Shown here one piece after another: positions 1 to 8,065 of a stretch of DNA of 64,000 nucleotides. Every line of letters starts with the position of its first letter. The stretch's first letter is position 1. The position numbers and the translations under genes are program-made. The notes beneath the pieces were generated by a model. The model was given only the letters and a program-made list of their open reading frames with translations. It was not told the origin of the DNA and searched no databases. Origin of the DNA: Nocardioides soli (GTDB lineage: Bacteria; Actinomycetota; Actinomycetes; Propionibacteriales; Nocardioidaceae); NCBI RefSeq assembly GCF_014191495.1, contig NZ_JACHWR010000001.1:124001-188000 (forward strand), given 5' to 3'.

Positions 1-713
1 CCGCCCTCGCGGGCGGCCTCGAGGCTCTCGGTGATGATCGTGTGCACGATCCGGGCCAGTCGCTCCTCGCCCAGCTCCGGGGCACGACGGGCCAGGGCGG
101 CGGCGATCTCACGCTCGCGCCCGGCGTCCCTCGAGGTGTCGTGCTTGATCCGCTGGACGGCGCGGGTGAGCGCGACCCTACGGGCGAGCAGGTCGCCGAG
201 CTGCTCGTCGACCTCGTCGATGAGGCCCCGGTAGAAGCGCAGCGGCTCGGCGCCGGGCCAGGCCATCCGGACGTCGGGCGCCCTCTCCTCGTTGCCCGAC
301 CCGTCGGTGCGCTCCAGCTCGACCAGGCCGTGCCGCGCGTAGAACCGCCGCGCGCCCTCGTTGCTCTCGAAGACCCACAGCGCGAACCCGTCGGGACGCA
401 GCGACTTCACGAGGTCGAGCAGCACCGCCCCGGTGCCCGAGCCCAGGTGCTCGGGATGCACGAAGAGATGGTCGAGCCAGGTCGGCGTGATCAGCGCGTA
501 GCCGATCACCCTCCCGTCGTGCTCGGCCAGCCAACCCTCGTGGTCGACGCGCGCCAGCTGCCCGGCCATCCACTGCCGGTCCTCGGCGTTCGTGTGCAGC
601 GCCGGTGGCATCTGCGGCACCGCCGCGACCCGGGCGGCGGAGTAGAGGTCGGCGAGCGCCTCGGCGTCCTCCGGCTCGGCCCGGCGCAGGGTCAGCTCCG
701 GGTCAGTGGGCAT
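1..713 (-). CDS. GNAT N-acetyltransferase fused to AroQ-type chorismate mutase (3' end off window)
   Basis: Translated on the minus strand from the ATG at 713, the frame stays open to the window edge. It therefore lacks its C-terminus here, with about 237 codons visible. Residues ~1-155 look like a GNAT acetyltransferase, with [15 protein letters not shown] as the acetyl-CoA loop and [13 protein letters not shown] as the usual C-terminal GNAT signature. From ~160 a chorismate mutase helix follows: [20 protein letters not shown], then [12 protein letters not shown], the AroQ pattern with conserved Arg and Lys. Chorismate mutase converts chorismate to prephenate for Phe/Tyr. The start overlaps the upstream rluD-family gene by 11 bp, so the two are probably coupled. 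The acetyl acceptor is unknown, and mutase activity is inferred from the motif only. Confidence 0.75.
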   Translation of the reverse strand, partial: MPTDPELTLRRAEPEDAEALADLYSAARVAAVPQMPPALHTNAEDRQWMAGQLARVDHEGWLAEHDGRVIGYALITPTWLDHLFVHPEHLGSGTGAVLLDLVKSLRPDGFALWVFESNEGARRFYARHGLVELERTDGSGNEERAPDVRMAWPGAEPLRFYRGLIDEVDEQLGDLLARRVALTRAVQRIKHDTSRDAGREREIAAALARRAPELGEERLARIVHTIITESLEAAREG

Positions 714-1635
714 CCCGGATCACCTCGAGCGCGTGCGCCAGGTCGTCGGGGTAGGTCGACTCGTACTCGACGTACTCCCCCGACTCCGGGTGCTCGAAGC
801 CGAGGCGTACGGCGTGCAGCCACTGTCGCTCCAGCCCGCAGCGTCGGGCGAGCGTCGGATCGGCCCCGTAGGTCAGGTCGCCCACGCAGGGGTGCTTCAG
901 GGCCGCCATGTGCACCCGGATCTGGTGGGTGCGCCCGGTCTCGAGGTGGATCTGGAGCAGGCTCGCGAAGCGGTGCGCCTCCAGCGTCTCGTAGTGGGTG
1001 ACGCTGTGCCGGCCATCGGCCATCACCGCGAACTTGTAGTCCGCCTTGGGATGCCGCCCGATCGGGGCGTCGACGGTGCCCTCGAGCGGGTCCGGGTGGC
1101 CCTGCACCAGCGCGTGGTAGGTCTTGTCGACGGTGCGGTTGCGGAAGGCGTTCTTGAGCACGGAGTACGCACGCTCGGACTTGCAGATCACCATCACGCC
1201 GGAGGTGCCGACGTCGAGCCGCTGCACGATGCCCTGGCGCTCCGACGCACCGCTGGTGGCGATCCGGAAGCCGGCACCGGCCAGGTGGCCGACCACGGTC
1301 TGGCCGGTCCAGCCCGGCGAGGGGTGGACGGCGACGCCGACGGGCTTGTCGATCACGACGATGGAGTCGTCGTCGTGGATGATCTTGATCCCCTCGACGA
1401 TCTCGGGCACCACCTCGAGCGGGTCGGCCTCGACGGGGATCGTGACGTCGAGGATCGCGCCCGGGAGCACCCGGTCGCTCTTCGCGACCGCGGTGCCGTC
1501 GAGCTCCACGTGACCGGCCGCGATCAGGTCCGCGGCGCGGGTGCGGGAAAGGCCGAAGAGCCGCGCCATGGCGGCGTCGACCCGCTCCCCGGCGAGCCCC
1601 TCGGGGACCGGCAGGATCCGGTGGTCGGCGTTCAC
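703..1635 (-). CDS. RluD/RluA-family pseudouridine synthase
   Basis: A 310-aa protein of usual length for the family that isomerises uridine in 23S rRNA (or tRNA). Residues ~13-70 form an S4 RNA-binding domain ([20 protein letters not shown]). The catalytic Asp sits in [11 protein letters not shown] at ~143-153, which replaces the common HRLDKDTSG but keeps the Arg-Leu-Asp core. [18 protein letters not shown] is the second conserved RluA motif. The ATG overlaps the lspA stop by 4 bp and the 3' end overlaps the GNAT-mutase start. The lspA-rluD order is the common actinobacterial arrangement. The exact target uridine cannot be read from sequence. Confidence 0.92.
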   Translation of the reverse strand: MNADHRILPVPEGLAGERVDAAMARLFGLSRTRAADLIAAGHVELDGTAVAKSDRVLPGAILDVTIPVEADPLEVVPEIVEGIKIIHDDDSIVVIDKPVGVAVHPSPGWTGQTVVGHLAGAGFRIATSGASERQGIVQRLDVGTSGVMVICKSERAYSVLKNAFRNRTVDKTYHALVQGHPDPLEGTVDAPIGRHPKADYKFAVMADGRHSVTHYETLEAHRFASLLQIHLETGRTHQIRVHMAALKHPCVGDLTYGADPTLARRCGLERQWLHAVRLGFEHPESGEYVEYESTYPDDLAHALEVIRDAH

Positions 1636-2243
1636 TCCGCGGACTCCGCGCGGACGTCGTCCTCCCCGGTCCGGTCGCCGGAGTCCTTGCGCTCCTCACG
1701 CCGCCCGTCGAGGTGCACGCCCCGGAAGACCTGCACGAGGATCAGTCCCGCGGCGACGTTGATGCAGATGTCGGCGACGTTGAACACCGGCCAGTTCGGG
1801 AGCATGAAGAAGTCGATGACGTGGCCGCGCAGCGGCCCCGGCTCACGCAGCAGACGATCGGTCAGGTTGCCGGCGACCCCGGCGAGGAGGAAGCCCAGCG
1901 CCACCGCCCAGACCAGGCTGCCGACCTTCCGGGCGAACCACAGGATCACGACCACGGCCACGCTGGCCAGCACGCTGAACACCTCGGTGAATCCGGTGCC
2001 GGTGCTGAACGCCGCGCCGGGGTTGCGCACCAGGTGGAGCACGAGGAGGTCGCCGACCACCTCGACGTCCGGGCGCCCCGTCAGCCGGTCGACCGCGAGG
2101 TTCTTGGTGATCACGTCGACGGCGTACGCCGTGGCCGCGATCAGTCCGAAGACGGTGAGCAGGCGGGCGCGCGAGGTGCGGGATCGGGCCGGTGGATGTT
2201 CCTCGTGGTCGCCGGTCAGCGACGCTCCTCGCGCTGCTTGCAT
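1632..2243 (-). CDS. lspA: Lipoprotein signal peptidase (signal peptidase II)
   Basis: This membrane aspartic protease removes the signal peptide of diacylglyceryl-prolipoproteins. Four hydrophobic segments are visible, with the conserved NPGAAFS motif and the two catalytic Asp motifs, GNLTDRLL and FNVADICIN. From the ATG at 2243 it is 203 aa, slightly long because of a charged N-terminal tail. The frame extends upstream to 2315, but that would lie deep inside the DksA-like gene, so 2243 (28-bp overlap with the upstream stop) is preferred. The 3' end overlaps the rluD-family start by 4 bp (ATGA). A substrate is present in this window: the MceE-like lipoprotein at 51766-53223. Confidence 0.93.
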   Translation of the reverse strand: MQAARGASLTGDHEEHPPARSRTSRARLLTVFGLIAATAYAVDVITKNLAVDRLTGRPDVEVVGDLLVLHLVRNPGAAFSTGTGFTEVFSVLASVAVVVILWFARKVGSLVWAVALGFLLAGVAGNLTDRLLREPGPLRGHVIDFFMLPNWPVFNVADICINVAAGLILVQVFRGVHLDGRREERKDSGDRTGEDDVRAESAE

Positions 2244-3265
2244 GTCATGCACAGTGTCGCACGGGGGAAGGCCATCAGCCGCATCTTGCCGATCGGGTTG
2301 CCGCAGGACTCGCACACGCCGTACGTGCCGTCGTCGATCCGCGCCAGCGCCCGGTCGATCTGGGCGAGCTTGTCACGCTCGCTGCTGAGCACCGCGAGCT
2401 CGTGGTCGCGTTCGAACGTGCTGGCACCCACGTCGGCCTGGTCCTGTCCGGCCCCGTCGCCGGAGTCGCGCATCAGGCCGTTGAGCTCGTCGTCGAGGCC
2501 CTCCACGATCTCGAGGCTGTGCCGGCGCTGCTCGTGGAGCTCGTCGAGCACCTCCTTGAGCTCCGCCTTGGTCCAGGCGGACTCCCCCGGCTGGACGACG
2601 AGCGAACTCGGCGCGACCGTCTTCCGCGACGCGGCCGACTTGGTGGCCGACTTGGTGGCCGACTTGGTGGCCGTCTTCTTGGCCGCCACCTTGGCGGGCG
2701 CGGCCTGGGCTGCCGGTGCGGCCTTCTTCACGGGTGCCGCCTTCTTGGTCGGGGCTGTCTTCTTGGTCGGGGCCGCCTTCTTCGCCGGGGCCGCCTTCTT
2801 CGCCGGAGCGGCCTTCTTGACCGGAGCGGCCTTCTTGACCGGAGCGGCCTTCTTGACCGGAGCGGCCTTCTTGACCGGGGCCGCCTTCTTGACCGGGGCC
2901 GCCTTCTTCGCCGGGGCCGCCTTCTTGACCGGAGCGGCCTTCTTCGCCGGGGCCGCCTTCTTGACCGGGGCCGCCTTCTTCGCCGGAGCGGCCTTCTTCG
3001 CCGGAGCGGCCTTCTTGACCGGGGCCGCCTTCTTGACCGGGGCCGCCTTCTTCGCCGGAGCGGCCTTCTTCGCCGGGGCCGCCTTCTTGACCGGGGCCGC
3101 CTTCTTCGCCGGAGCGGCCTTCTTCGCCGGGGCCGCCTTCTTGACCGCCGTCTTCTTCACCGGTGCCGACCCGGTCCCCTTCGTGGCGGGCGCCTTGCGC
3201 GCGACCACCTTGCGGGCCGCTGCCGCCGCCTGTCCGGCGATCGACTTCCTGGTGCTGCGAGCCAT
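2216..3265 (-). CDS. TraR/DksA zinc-finger protein with long Lys-Ala-Pro repeat N-terminus
   Basis: A 349-aa two-part protein. Residues ~36-185 are a histone-H1-like run of hexapeptides of type KKAAPA / KKAAPV. Residues ~230-349 form a DksA/TraR module: a coiled coil (SAWTKAELKEVLDELHEQRR onward) and a four-Cys zinc finger at C318, C321, C339 and C342 (CESCGNP...CMTC). DksA-family proteins bind RNA polymerase through the secondary channel. The basic repeat presumably adds DNA or RNA binding, which is inference. Ordinary DksA is ~150 aa, so the tail more than doubles it. The gene lies between divIVA and lspA, and its stop overlaps the lspA start. A hairpin at 3370-3405 separates it from divIVA. 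Confidence 0.88.
   Translation of the reverse strand: MARSTRKSIAGQAAAAARKVVARKAPATKGTGSAPVKKTAVKKAAPAKKAAPAKKAAPVKKAAPAKKAAPAKKAAPVKKAAPVKKAAPAKKAAPAKKAAPVKKAAPAKKAAPVKKAAPAKKAAPVKKAAPVKKAAPVKKAAPVKKAAPVKKAAPAKKAAPAKKAAPTKKTAPTKKAAPVKKAAPAAQAAPAKVAAKKTATKSATKSATKSAASRKTVAPSSLVVQPGESAWTKAELKEVLDELHEQRRHSLEIVEGLDDELNGLMRDSGDGAGQDQADVGASTFERDHELAVLSSERDKLAQIDRALARIDDGTYGVCESCGNPIGKMRLMAFPRATLCMTCKQREERR
2711..3160 (-). repeat. In-frame 18-bp tandem repeats coding KKAAP(A/V/T)
   Basis: About 25 copies of an 18-bp unit coding Lys-Lys-Ala-Ala-Pro-x follow one another inside the DksA-like gene. The codons alternate between a few synonymous forms (ggggcc versus ggagcg), so blocks of units look recently duplicated. 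Copy number is likely to vary between strains, and short-read assemblies may collapse it. Confidence 0.9.
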
Positions 3266-3369
3266 CAGCGGGCCTCCTCGGCCGTTGGGGCGCCTGTGCG
3301 TCGTGCCACAGTGGTGCAGGGAGGGTAGCCGAGCGCCGGTACCCCCTCAACCCGACGCTCCGGGAAGCA

Positions 3370-3405
3370 CGACACCGGCCGGTCCCGTGGGACCGGCCGG
3401 TGTCG
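3370..3405 (-). terminator. Perfect 17-bp-stem hairpin downstream of divIVA
   Basis: The arms 3370-3386 and 3389-3405 are perfectly complementary (core ACCGGCCGGTCCC) with almost no loop. The hairpin sits 35 bp past the divIVA stop and ahead of the DksA-like gene on the same strand. No T-run follows, which is common for actinobacterial terminators. A terminator is the simplest reading. Confidence 0.65.
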
Positions 3406-3439
3406 GTGGAGTTGCGCTCCGGGTGAGATCAGGGCGAGA

Positions 3440-4198
3440 TCAGGCGTCGTCCTCGCCCAGGATCGACCGCAGCCGCTTCGGGGCGGGCGTCTCCTCGCCG
3501 GAGGACGACGGGGCCTCGGAGCCGCCGGTGTTGAGGGCCTCGAGCTGCTGGCTGAAGTAGCTCTTCAAGCGCGAGCGGTACTCACGCTCGAAGGAACGCA
3601 GCCGCTCGACCTCGGAGTTGAGCTTGTCCCGCTCGGTCTCGAGCTCGCCGAACATCTGGCGACGACGCTCGGCCGTCTCCGAGTCCAGCATCTGAGCGCG
3701 GGTGCGGGCGTCCGCCTCGAGGCGGTCGGCCTTGGTGCGGGACTCGACGTCGAGACGCTCGGCCTTGGTGCGGGCCTCGGCGATGATCTTGTCGGCCTCG
3801 TTCTTGGCGTCCTCGACCAGCTCGTCGGCGTTGCGGGTGGCGATCTCCAGCAGCCGCGCCGCGGCGTTGGAGGCCTCCGGCACGGTCTCGACGCGCAGCG
3901 TCTCCACCGGACTCGCGGCCACCGGGCTGGCGGCCACGACGGGCTCGGGCGCCGGGGTCGGCGTCGGCTCCGGGGTCGGCTCGGGAGCCGGCCTCTCCTC
4001 GACCACCGGCGCGGGCGCCGGGGCGCCGGACTGCGCCGTGGCGAGCTTCGACCTGAGGTCGTCGTTCTCCTTCGTGAGTCGCGCCAGCTCGGCCTCCACC
4101 TCATCGAGGAACTGGTCGACCTCGCCCATGTCGTAGCCCTCGCGGAGCCGGACGGGAGTAAAGCGCTTGTTGCTCACGTCCTCAGGCGTCAGCGGCAT
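3440..4198 (-). CDS. divIVA: DivIVA/Wag31 polar growth and septum-site protein
   Basis: A 252-aa coiled-coil protein that marks curved membrane at poles and septa and recruits the wall-synthesis machinery. The N-terminus MPLTPEDVSNKRFTPVRLRE and GYDMGEVDQFLDEVEAEL is the classic Wag31 membrane-binding segment. It is followed by a Pro/Ala/Glu-rich linker (~60-110) and a long coiled coil (~115-225). The ATG at 4198 is chosen over one 12 bp upstream because GGTGAGG lies at ribosome-binding distance and family members begin MPLTPEDV. The gene closes the sepF-yggT-divIVA trio, a standard Gram-positive arrangement. Wag31 is a known Ser/Thr kinase substrate in mycobacteria, but whether the PknL-like kinase here acts on it is unknown. 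Confidence 0.95.
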   Translation of the reverse strand: MPLTPEDVSNKRFTPVRLREGYDMGEVDQFLDEVEAELARLTKENDDLRSKLATAQSGAPAPAPVVEERPAPEPTPEPTPTPAPEPVVAASPVAASPVETLRVETVPEASNAAARLLEIATRNADELVEDAKNEADKIIAEARTKAERLDVESRTKADRLEADARTRAQMLDSETAERRRQMFGELETERDKLNSEVERLRSFEREYRSRLKSYFSQQLEALNTGGSEAPSSSGEETPAPKRLRSILGEDDA

Positions 4199-4287
4199 GA
4201 CCTCACCCATTCATTCTCGTCAGAGTTACTGTCGGTCGAACAATAGCGCTTGCACCGGTCTCGGAGTCAGCCAGCACCGCGCTTGAT

Positions 4288-4581
4288 TCAGCTCAGCAGG
4301 AGTCGCCCGTTGAGCGAGAGCAGGACGTACGCCCCGATCATCACGATCAGGAAGCTGAGGTCGAGCGCGATGCTGCCCAGCCGCAGCGGCGGGATCACCC
4401 GGCGCAGCGCCTTGATCGGCGGGTCGGTCGCGGAGTAGACGCCCTCGAGCCCCACCAGCAGCGCGCCGCGCGGCGTCCACTGCCGGGCGAAGATCTGCAC
4501 CCAGTCGACGACGAAGCGCACCCACAGGAGCGCGATGAACACCCACAGCACGACCTGGATGATCAGACCAACGGTTTGCAA
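4288..4581 (-). CDS. YggT-family membrane protein
   Basis: A 97-aa protein with two hydrophobic segments (residues ~4-28 and ~70-93) around a basic loop with the YggT signature TDPPIKALRRVIPPLRLGSI. Half-length YggT proteins sit between sepF and divIVA in many Gram-positive dcw clusters and are thought to act at the membrane during division, although the biochemical role is not established. Here it lies 58 bp downstream of sepF and 89 bp upstream of divIVA, on the same strand as both. Confidence 0.88.
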   Translation of the reverse strand: MQTVGLIIQVVLWVFIALLWVRFVVDWVQIFARQWTPRGALLVGLEGVYSATDPPIKALRRVIPPLRLGSIALDLSFLIVMIGAYVLLSLNGRLLLS

Positions 4582-4601
4582 CGTACGACGTGTCCTAGCC
4601 C

Positions 4602-4650
4602 TGGTTCAGCTCTGGTAGTGGTTCAGCTCTGGTAGTGGTTCAGCTCTGGT
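4602..4650. repeat. 17-bp tandem triplication across the sepF stop codon
   Basis: The unit TGGTTCAGCTCTGGTAG occurs at 4602-4618 and 4619-4635, with a partial third copy at 4636-4650. The first (promoter-proximal) copy on the minus strand contains the sepF stop codon, so duplication extended only the 3' untranslated stretch toward yggT. Confidence 0.9.
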
Positions 4651-5149
4651 TGAAGAATCCGCCCTCGACGATCCGCTGCTTGTCCTCAGCGGCCACCGAC
4701 ACGTTCGGCGGCGAGAGCAGGAACACCTTGTTGGTGATGCGCTCGATGGTGCCACGGGTCGCAAAGACCAGGCCCGCCGCGAAGTCGACCAGGCGCTTGG
4801 CGTCGGAGTCGTCCATCTCGGAGAGGTTCATGATGACCGGCGTGCCCTCACGGAAGTTCTCGCCGACGGTGCGCGCCTCGTTGTAGGTGCGCGGGTGCAG
4901 CGTGGTGATGCGGGACAGCTCGGCGACGACGCCGGTCGGACCACCGGCCGGGGCGCTGGAGGCCCCCGCCGAACGACGGCGTTCGGCCAGGTCGGAGACC
5001 GGCGCGGGGCGGGTCTCCCGCTTGCGCGCGGCGACCGGCGCGGTCTCCTGGGTCTCGTACTCGTCGTAGGAGCCGTACTCCTCGTCGTAGCGTCCGGTGT
5101 CCTCGAGCAGGCCGAGGTACTCGCCGATCCTGCGCATCGCGCCGCTCAT
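4640..5149 (-). CDS. sepF: Cell division protein SepF
   Basis: A 169-aa protein that anchors FtsZ to the membrane in bacteria lacking FtsA. The N-terminus [17 protein letters not shown] is the amphipathic membrane-binding helix. After a disordered Tyr/Glu-rich linker, residues ~80-165 form the SepF core, with [20 protein letters not shown] and the C-terminal [10 protein letters not shown]. The ATG at 5149 is supported by GGAGGA eight bases upstream and by the match to Streptomyces SepF (MAGAMRKM). The gene lies 59 bp downstream of yggS and upstream of yggT and divIVA. Confidence 0.95.
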   Translation of the reverse strand: MSGAMRRIGEYLGLLEDTGRYDEEYGSYDEYETQETAPVAARKRETRPAPVSDLAERRRSAGASSAPAGGPTGVVAELSRITTLHPRTYNEARTVGENFREGTPVIMNLSEMDDSDAKRLVDFAAGLVFATRGTIERITNKVFLLSPPNVSVAAEDKQRIVEGGFFNQS

Positions 5150-5208
5150 GACTGTCGTCCTCCGGAACTCCGCATCCCCTCGGGGACGCACTTGTGGTGA
5201 TTGGGACC

Positions 5209-5904
5209 CTACTTGAGCCGAGGCCTCGAACCGAGGACCGCGGACCCTATCCGTACGTGTGTCGCCCCGGCGCGGACGGCGTGCTCCAGGTCGCCGCTCA
5301 TCCCGGCCGAGAGCCAGGTCGCATCGGGGTGCTCGGCGACGAAGTCGGCCCGGATCGCCGCGAGCCGCTCGAACGCGGGCCGCGGGTCCTCCCCGAGCGG
5401 CGCCACCGCCATCAGGCCGCGCAGCCGGAGCGGCTCCGCCTCCGCCACCGCGACTGCCAGCGCCGGCAGCTCGGCCGGGTCGACGCCCGCCCGCCCCGCG
5501 CGTCCCGGCGGGTCGAGGCTGACCTGGAGCAGCACGTCGACCGGCCGCTCCCCCGCCCCGCGGGCGAGCGGCGCGACCAGCTTGCGCCGGTCGACCGACT
5601 CCACGACGCCGGCGTACGCCGCGACCGCCGCCGCCTTGTTGCTCTGGAGCCCGCCGATGAAGTGCCAGGTGAGCCCGAGGTCGGCGCACTCGGCGGCCTT
5701 GGCCTCGGCCTCCTGGTGACGATTCTCACCCACGTCGGTGACGCCGAGTTCGGCGAGCAGCCGCACGTCGGCGGCCGGGAAGAACTTGGTGACCACCACC
5801 AGCCGCACCTCGGCAGGGTCGCGGCCGGCGTCGGTGCACGCGGCGGCGATCCGCCCGCGCACCGTCGCGAGGTTGGCGGCGAGCTCGTCGCGCCGGGCGC
5901 TCAT
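5209..5904 (-). CDS. YggS/PLPBP-family pyridoxal phosphate homeostasis protein
   Basis: A 231-aa single-domain alanine-racemase-fold protein that binds pyridoxal phosphate and buffers the PLP pool, with no known enzyme activity. The PLP lysine is in VVVTKFFP at ~36-43. [23 protein letters not shown] and the C-terminal [20 protein letters not shown] are the family signatures. The ATG overlaps the pgeF stop by 4 bp, so the genes are translationally coupled. Its place between ftsZ/pgeF and sepF is conserved across Gram-positives. Confidence 0.93.
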   Translation of the reverse strand: MSARRDELAANLATVRGRIAAACTDAGRDPAEVRLVVVTKFFPAADVRLLAELGVTDVGENRHQEAEAKAAECADLGLTWHFIGGLQSNKAAAVAAYAGVVESVDRRKLVAPLARGAGERPVDVLLQVSLDPPGRAGRAGVDPAELPALAVAVAEAEPLRLRGLMAVAPLGEDPRPAFERLAAIRADFVAEHPDATWLSAGMSGDLEHAVRAGATHVRIGSAVLGSRPRLK

Positions 5905-6620
5905 GACGCCCTCCGACGGATCAGGCCGGCATGCCGGCCGGCGCTCCTACCGTCGCGACGGTAGGAGTAGAGGTCGGTCGACTCGCGGGTGCAGCGAGCG
6001 ACGTCGACGACCCGTACGCCGGCGCGCTCGAGCTGCGCGCGGACGCCCGCGCCGAGGTCGAGCGACGGCGTACCCCACGACGTGGTCGCGACGCTGGACG
6101 GCTCCACCGCCCCGATCTCGGCCTGGAGGTCGGCGGGCACCTCGTAGCAGGCGCCGCACACGTGCGGACCCACCCACGCGGTGATCTCGCGCGCACCGAG
6201 ATCGCGCATCCGGGCCACGGTGGCGGGTACGACGCCCGCGGCGAGCCCCGGCCGGCCGGCGTGCGCCGCGCCGACGACGCCCGTGTCGGCGTCGGCGAGC
6301 AGCACCGGCACGCAGTCGGCGGCCCGCACCATCAGCACGACTCCGACGCGGGCGGTGACCAGCCCGTCGGCCTCGGCCCGCTCCACGTGCTCTCCCCCGA
6401 CCGACACGACGTCGCACCCGTGCACCTGGCGGAGGTCGGCGAGCTCGTCGCCGGGCGCGAAGTCCCCGAGCAGCAGCCGCAGGTTCTCGGCGCGGTCCGG
6501 CTCGGGGTCGTCGCCGTCGATCGCCAGGTTGAGCTCGTCGAAGGGCACACCGCTGACCCCGCCGTACCGGTCCGTGAAGGCCAGGTCGACGGGGCCGTCG
6601 GTGTCGCGATGGAAGTACAA
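5901..6620 (-). CDS. pgeF: YfiH/PgeF-family protein (peptidoglycan editing factor)
   Basis: A 239-aa Cu-oxidase_4 family protein. In E. coli the homologue hydrolyses mis-made UDP-MurNAc-L-Ser, keeping serine out of the stem peptide, and related proteins were once called laccases. The three metal ligands are visible in LRQVHGCDV, AADCVPVLL and GAAHAGRPGLAAGVV, followed by GPHVCGACYEVP. The gene starts 4 bp after the ftsZ stop and overlaps yggS at its 3' end. Its position in the dcw cluster fits a cell-wall proofreading job. Serine-editing activity in this organism is inferred from the family. Confidence 0.9.
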   Translation of the reverse strand: MYFHRDTDGPVDLAFTDRYGGVSGVPFDELNLAIDGDDPEPDRAENLRLLLGDFAPGDELADLRQVHGCDVVSVGGEHVERAEADGLVTARVGVVLMVRAADCVPVLLADADTGVVGAAHAGRPGLAAGVVPATVARMRDLGAREITAWVGPHVCGACYEVPADLQAEIGAVEPSSVATTSWGTPSLDLGAGVRAQLERAGVRVVDVARCTRESTDLYSYRRDGRSAGRHAGLIRRRAS

Positions 6621-6624
6621 GCCG

Positions 6625-7800
6625 CTACTTCAGGAAGTCGGGCACGTCCAGGTCGTCGTCGTCGAACTGCACCTGGGTGGGCGCCGGGCGGGGGGCCGGC
6701 TGGGACGGGGCACTGACCGGCTCCGCGGGCCTCGCGGGCGCGGCCTCGGACTGCTTGGTCGCGACCGCCTGGGCCGCGGCCCGGGTCTCGGCCTGGGTCT
6801 GTTGCGGTCGGGCGTCGCGCCGCAGGACGGCCCCCTCGTCGCGCCGCTTCGGCTGACCGCCGTCGAAGCCGGCCGCGATCACGGTCACCCGGACCTCGTC
6901 ACCGAGCGCGTCGTCGATGGTGGCGCCGAAGATGATGTTGGCCTCGGGATGCACGGCCTGCGCGACCAGCGCCGCCGCCTCGTTGATCTCGAAGAGGCCG
7001 AGGTCGGAGCCGCCGGCGATCGAGAGGAGCACGCCGTGGGCTCCGTCGATGCTGGCCTCGAGCAGCGGGCTGGAGACCGCCATCTCGGCGGCCGCCACCG
7101 ATCGGTCGTCGCCCCGGGCCGAGCCGATGCCCATCAGCGCGGAGCCGGCGTTGGACATGACGGACTTCACGTCGGCGAAGTCGAGGTTGATCAGGCCCGG
7201 CGTGGTGATCAGGTCGGTGATGCCCGAGACACCCTGGAGCAGCACCTGGTCGGCCTGCTTGAAGGCGTCGAGCACCGACACATTGCGGTCGCTGATCGAC
7301 AGCAGCCGGTCGTTCGGGATCACGATGAGGGTGTCGACCTCCTCGCGCAGCTGCGCGATGCCCTCCTCGGCGGAGTTGGCCCGGCGGCGACCCTCGAAGG
7401 CGAACGGCCGGGTCACGACGCCGATCGTCAGCGCGCCCAGCGAGCGGGCGATCCGCGCCACCACCGGCGCGCCGCCGGTGCCGGTGCCGCCGCCCTCGCC
7501 GGCGGTCACGAAGACCATGTCGGCGCCCTTCATGACCTCTTCGATCTCGTCGGCGTGGTCCTCGGCCGCCTTCGCCCCCACCTCGGGGTTGGCGCCGGCG
7601 CCGAGGCCACGGGTGAGCTCGCGGCCGATGTCGAGCTTGACGTCGGCGTCGCTCATCAGGAGGGCCTGGGCGTCGGTGTTGATCGCGATGAACTCGACGC
7701 CCTTGAGGCCGACCTCGATCATCCGGTTGACGGCGTTGACACCACCACCACCGATGCCCACGACCTTGATGATGGCCAGGTAGTTCTGTGCTGCTGCCAC
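6625..7800 (-). CDS. ftsZ: Cell division GTPase FtsZ
   Basis: The tubulin-like GTPase that forms the Z-ring, 391 aa from the GTG at 7800. The frame is open further upstream, but [20 protein letters not shown] matches the normal Streptomyces start (MAAPQNYLAVIKV) and GAAGG-type spacing precedes the GTG. The tubulin signature [12 protein letters not shown] lies near residue 100, with the synergy loop [13 protein letters not shown] and ARGDDR. A disordered linker leads to the C-terminal tail DLDVPDFLK, which binds SepF. No FtsA gene is in the cluster, in keeping with SepF as anchor. The gene is followed immediately by pgeF and has its own upstream region at 7801-8065. Confidence 0.98.
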   Translation of the reverse strand: MAAAQNYLAIIKVVGIGGGGVNAVNRMIEVGLKGVEFIAINTDAQALLMSDADVKLDIGRELTRGLGAGANPEVGAKAAEDHADEIEEVMKGADMVFVTAGEGGGTGTGGAPVVARIARSLGALTIGVVTRPFAFEGRRRANSAEEGIAQLREEVDTLIVIPNDRLLSISDRNVSVLDAFKQADQVLLQGVSGITDLITTPGLINLDFADVKSVMSNAGSALMGIGSARGDDRSVAAAEMAVSSPLLEASIDGAHGVLLSIAGGSDLGLFEINEAAALVAQAVHPEANIIFGATIDDALGDEVRVTVIAAGFDGGQPKRRDEGAVLRRDARPQQTQAETRAAAQAVATKQSEAAPARPAEPVSAPSQPAPRPAPTQVQFDDDDLDVPDFLK

Positions 7801-7904
7801 GGCAGGTTCGCCCTTCGCTGCTCGTTCGGATGGTGCGCTGGTCTGGTGCTGCTGGCGGACCTTCGCGGCCCGGGGAAGCTCGTCCGGCGTGTTCCTCAAC
7901 TCTG

Positions 7905-7935
7905 ACCCTCAGCCTGAGGGTTATAGTTATGTCAA
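7905..7935 (-). promoter_or_regulatory. ftsZ upstream element: TTGACA, TATAAC and a perfect inverted repeat
   Basis: In the 265-bp gap before ftsZ, the minus strand carries TTGACA (7935-7930), TATAAC (7925-7920) and the palindrome ACCCTCAGGCTGAGGGT (7921-7905), which has 7-bp arms. The spacing TTGACA-TATAAC is too short for one sigma-70 pair, so the exact core promoter is uncertain. The site is about 105-135 bp upstream of the GTG, as expected for a dedicated ftsZ promoter. Confidence 0.5.
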
Positions 7936-8065
7936 CCTCGCCGTGTTGAAGACAGTAGGCAAGCACCATCCGCATTTCGGCGACGACACGCCCACGACGC
8001 CGACCCGGCACGAATTTCTCGGGCCGGTTGGCCGCGCTTCCCGGTGGTCGCGAGGGCTCCACCCG

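Noticed and set aside
42..1001. Plus-strand open frame of 319 codons
   Set aside because: It is antisense to the GNAT-mutase and rluD-family genes, which have clear domains. Long antisense frames are expected at this GC.
2711..3160. CRISPR array
   Set aside because: The repeats are contiguous 18-bp coding units with no spacers.
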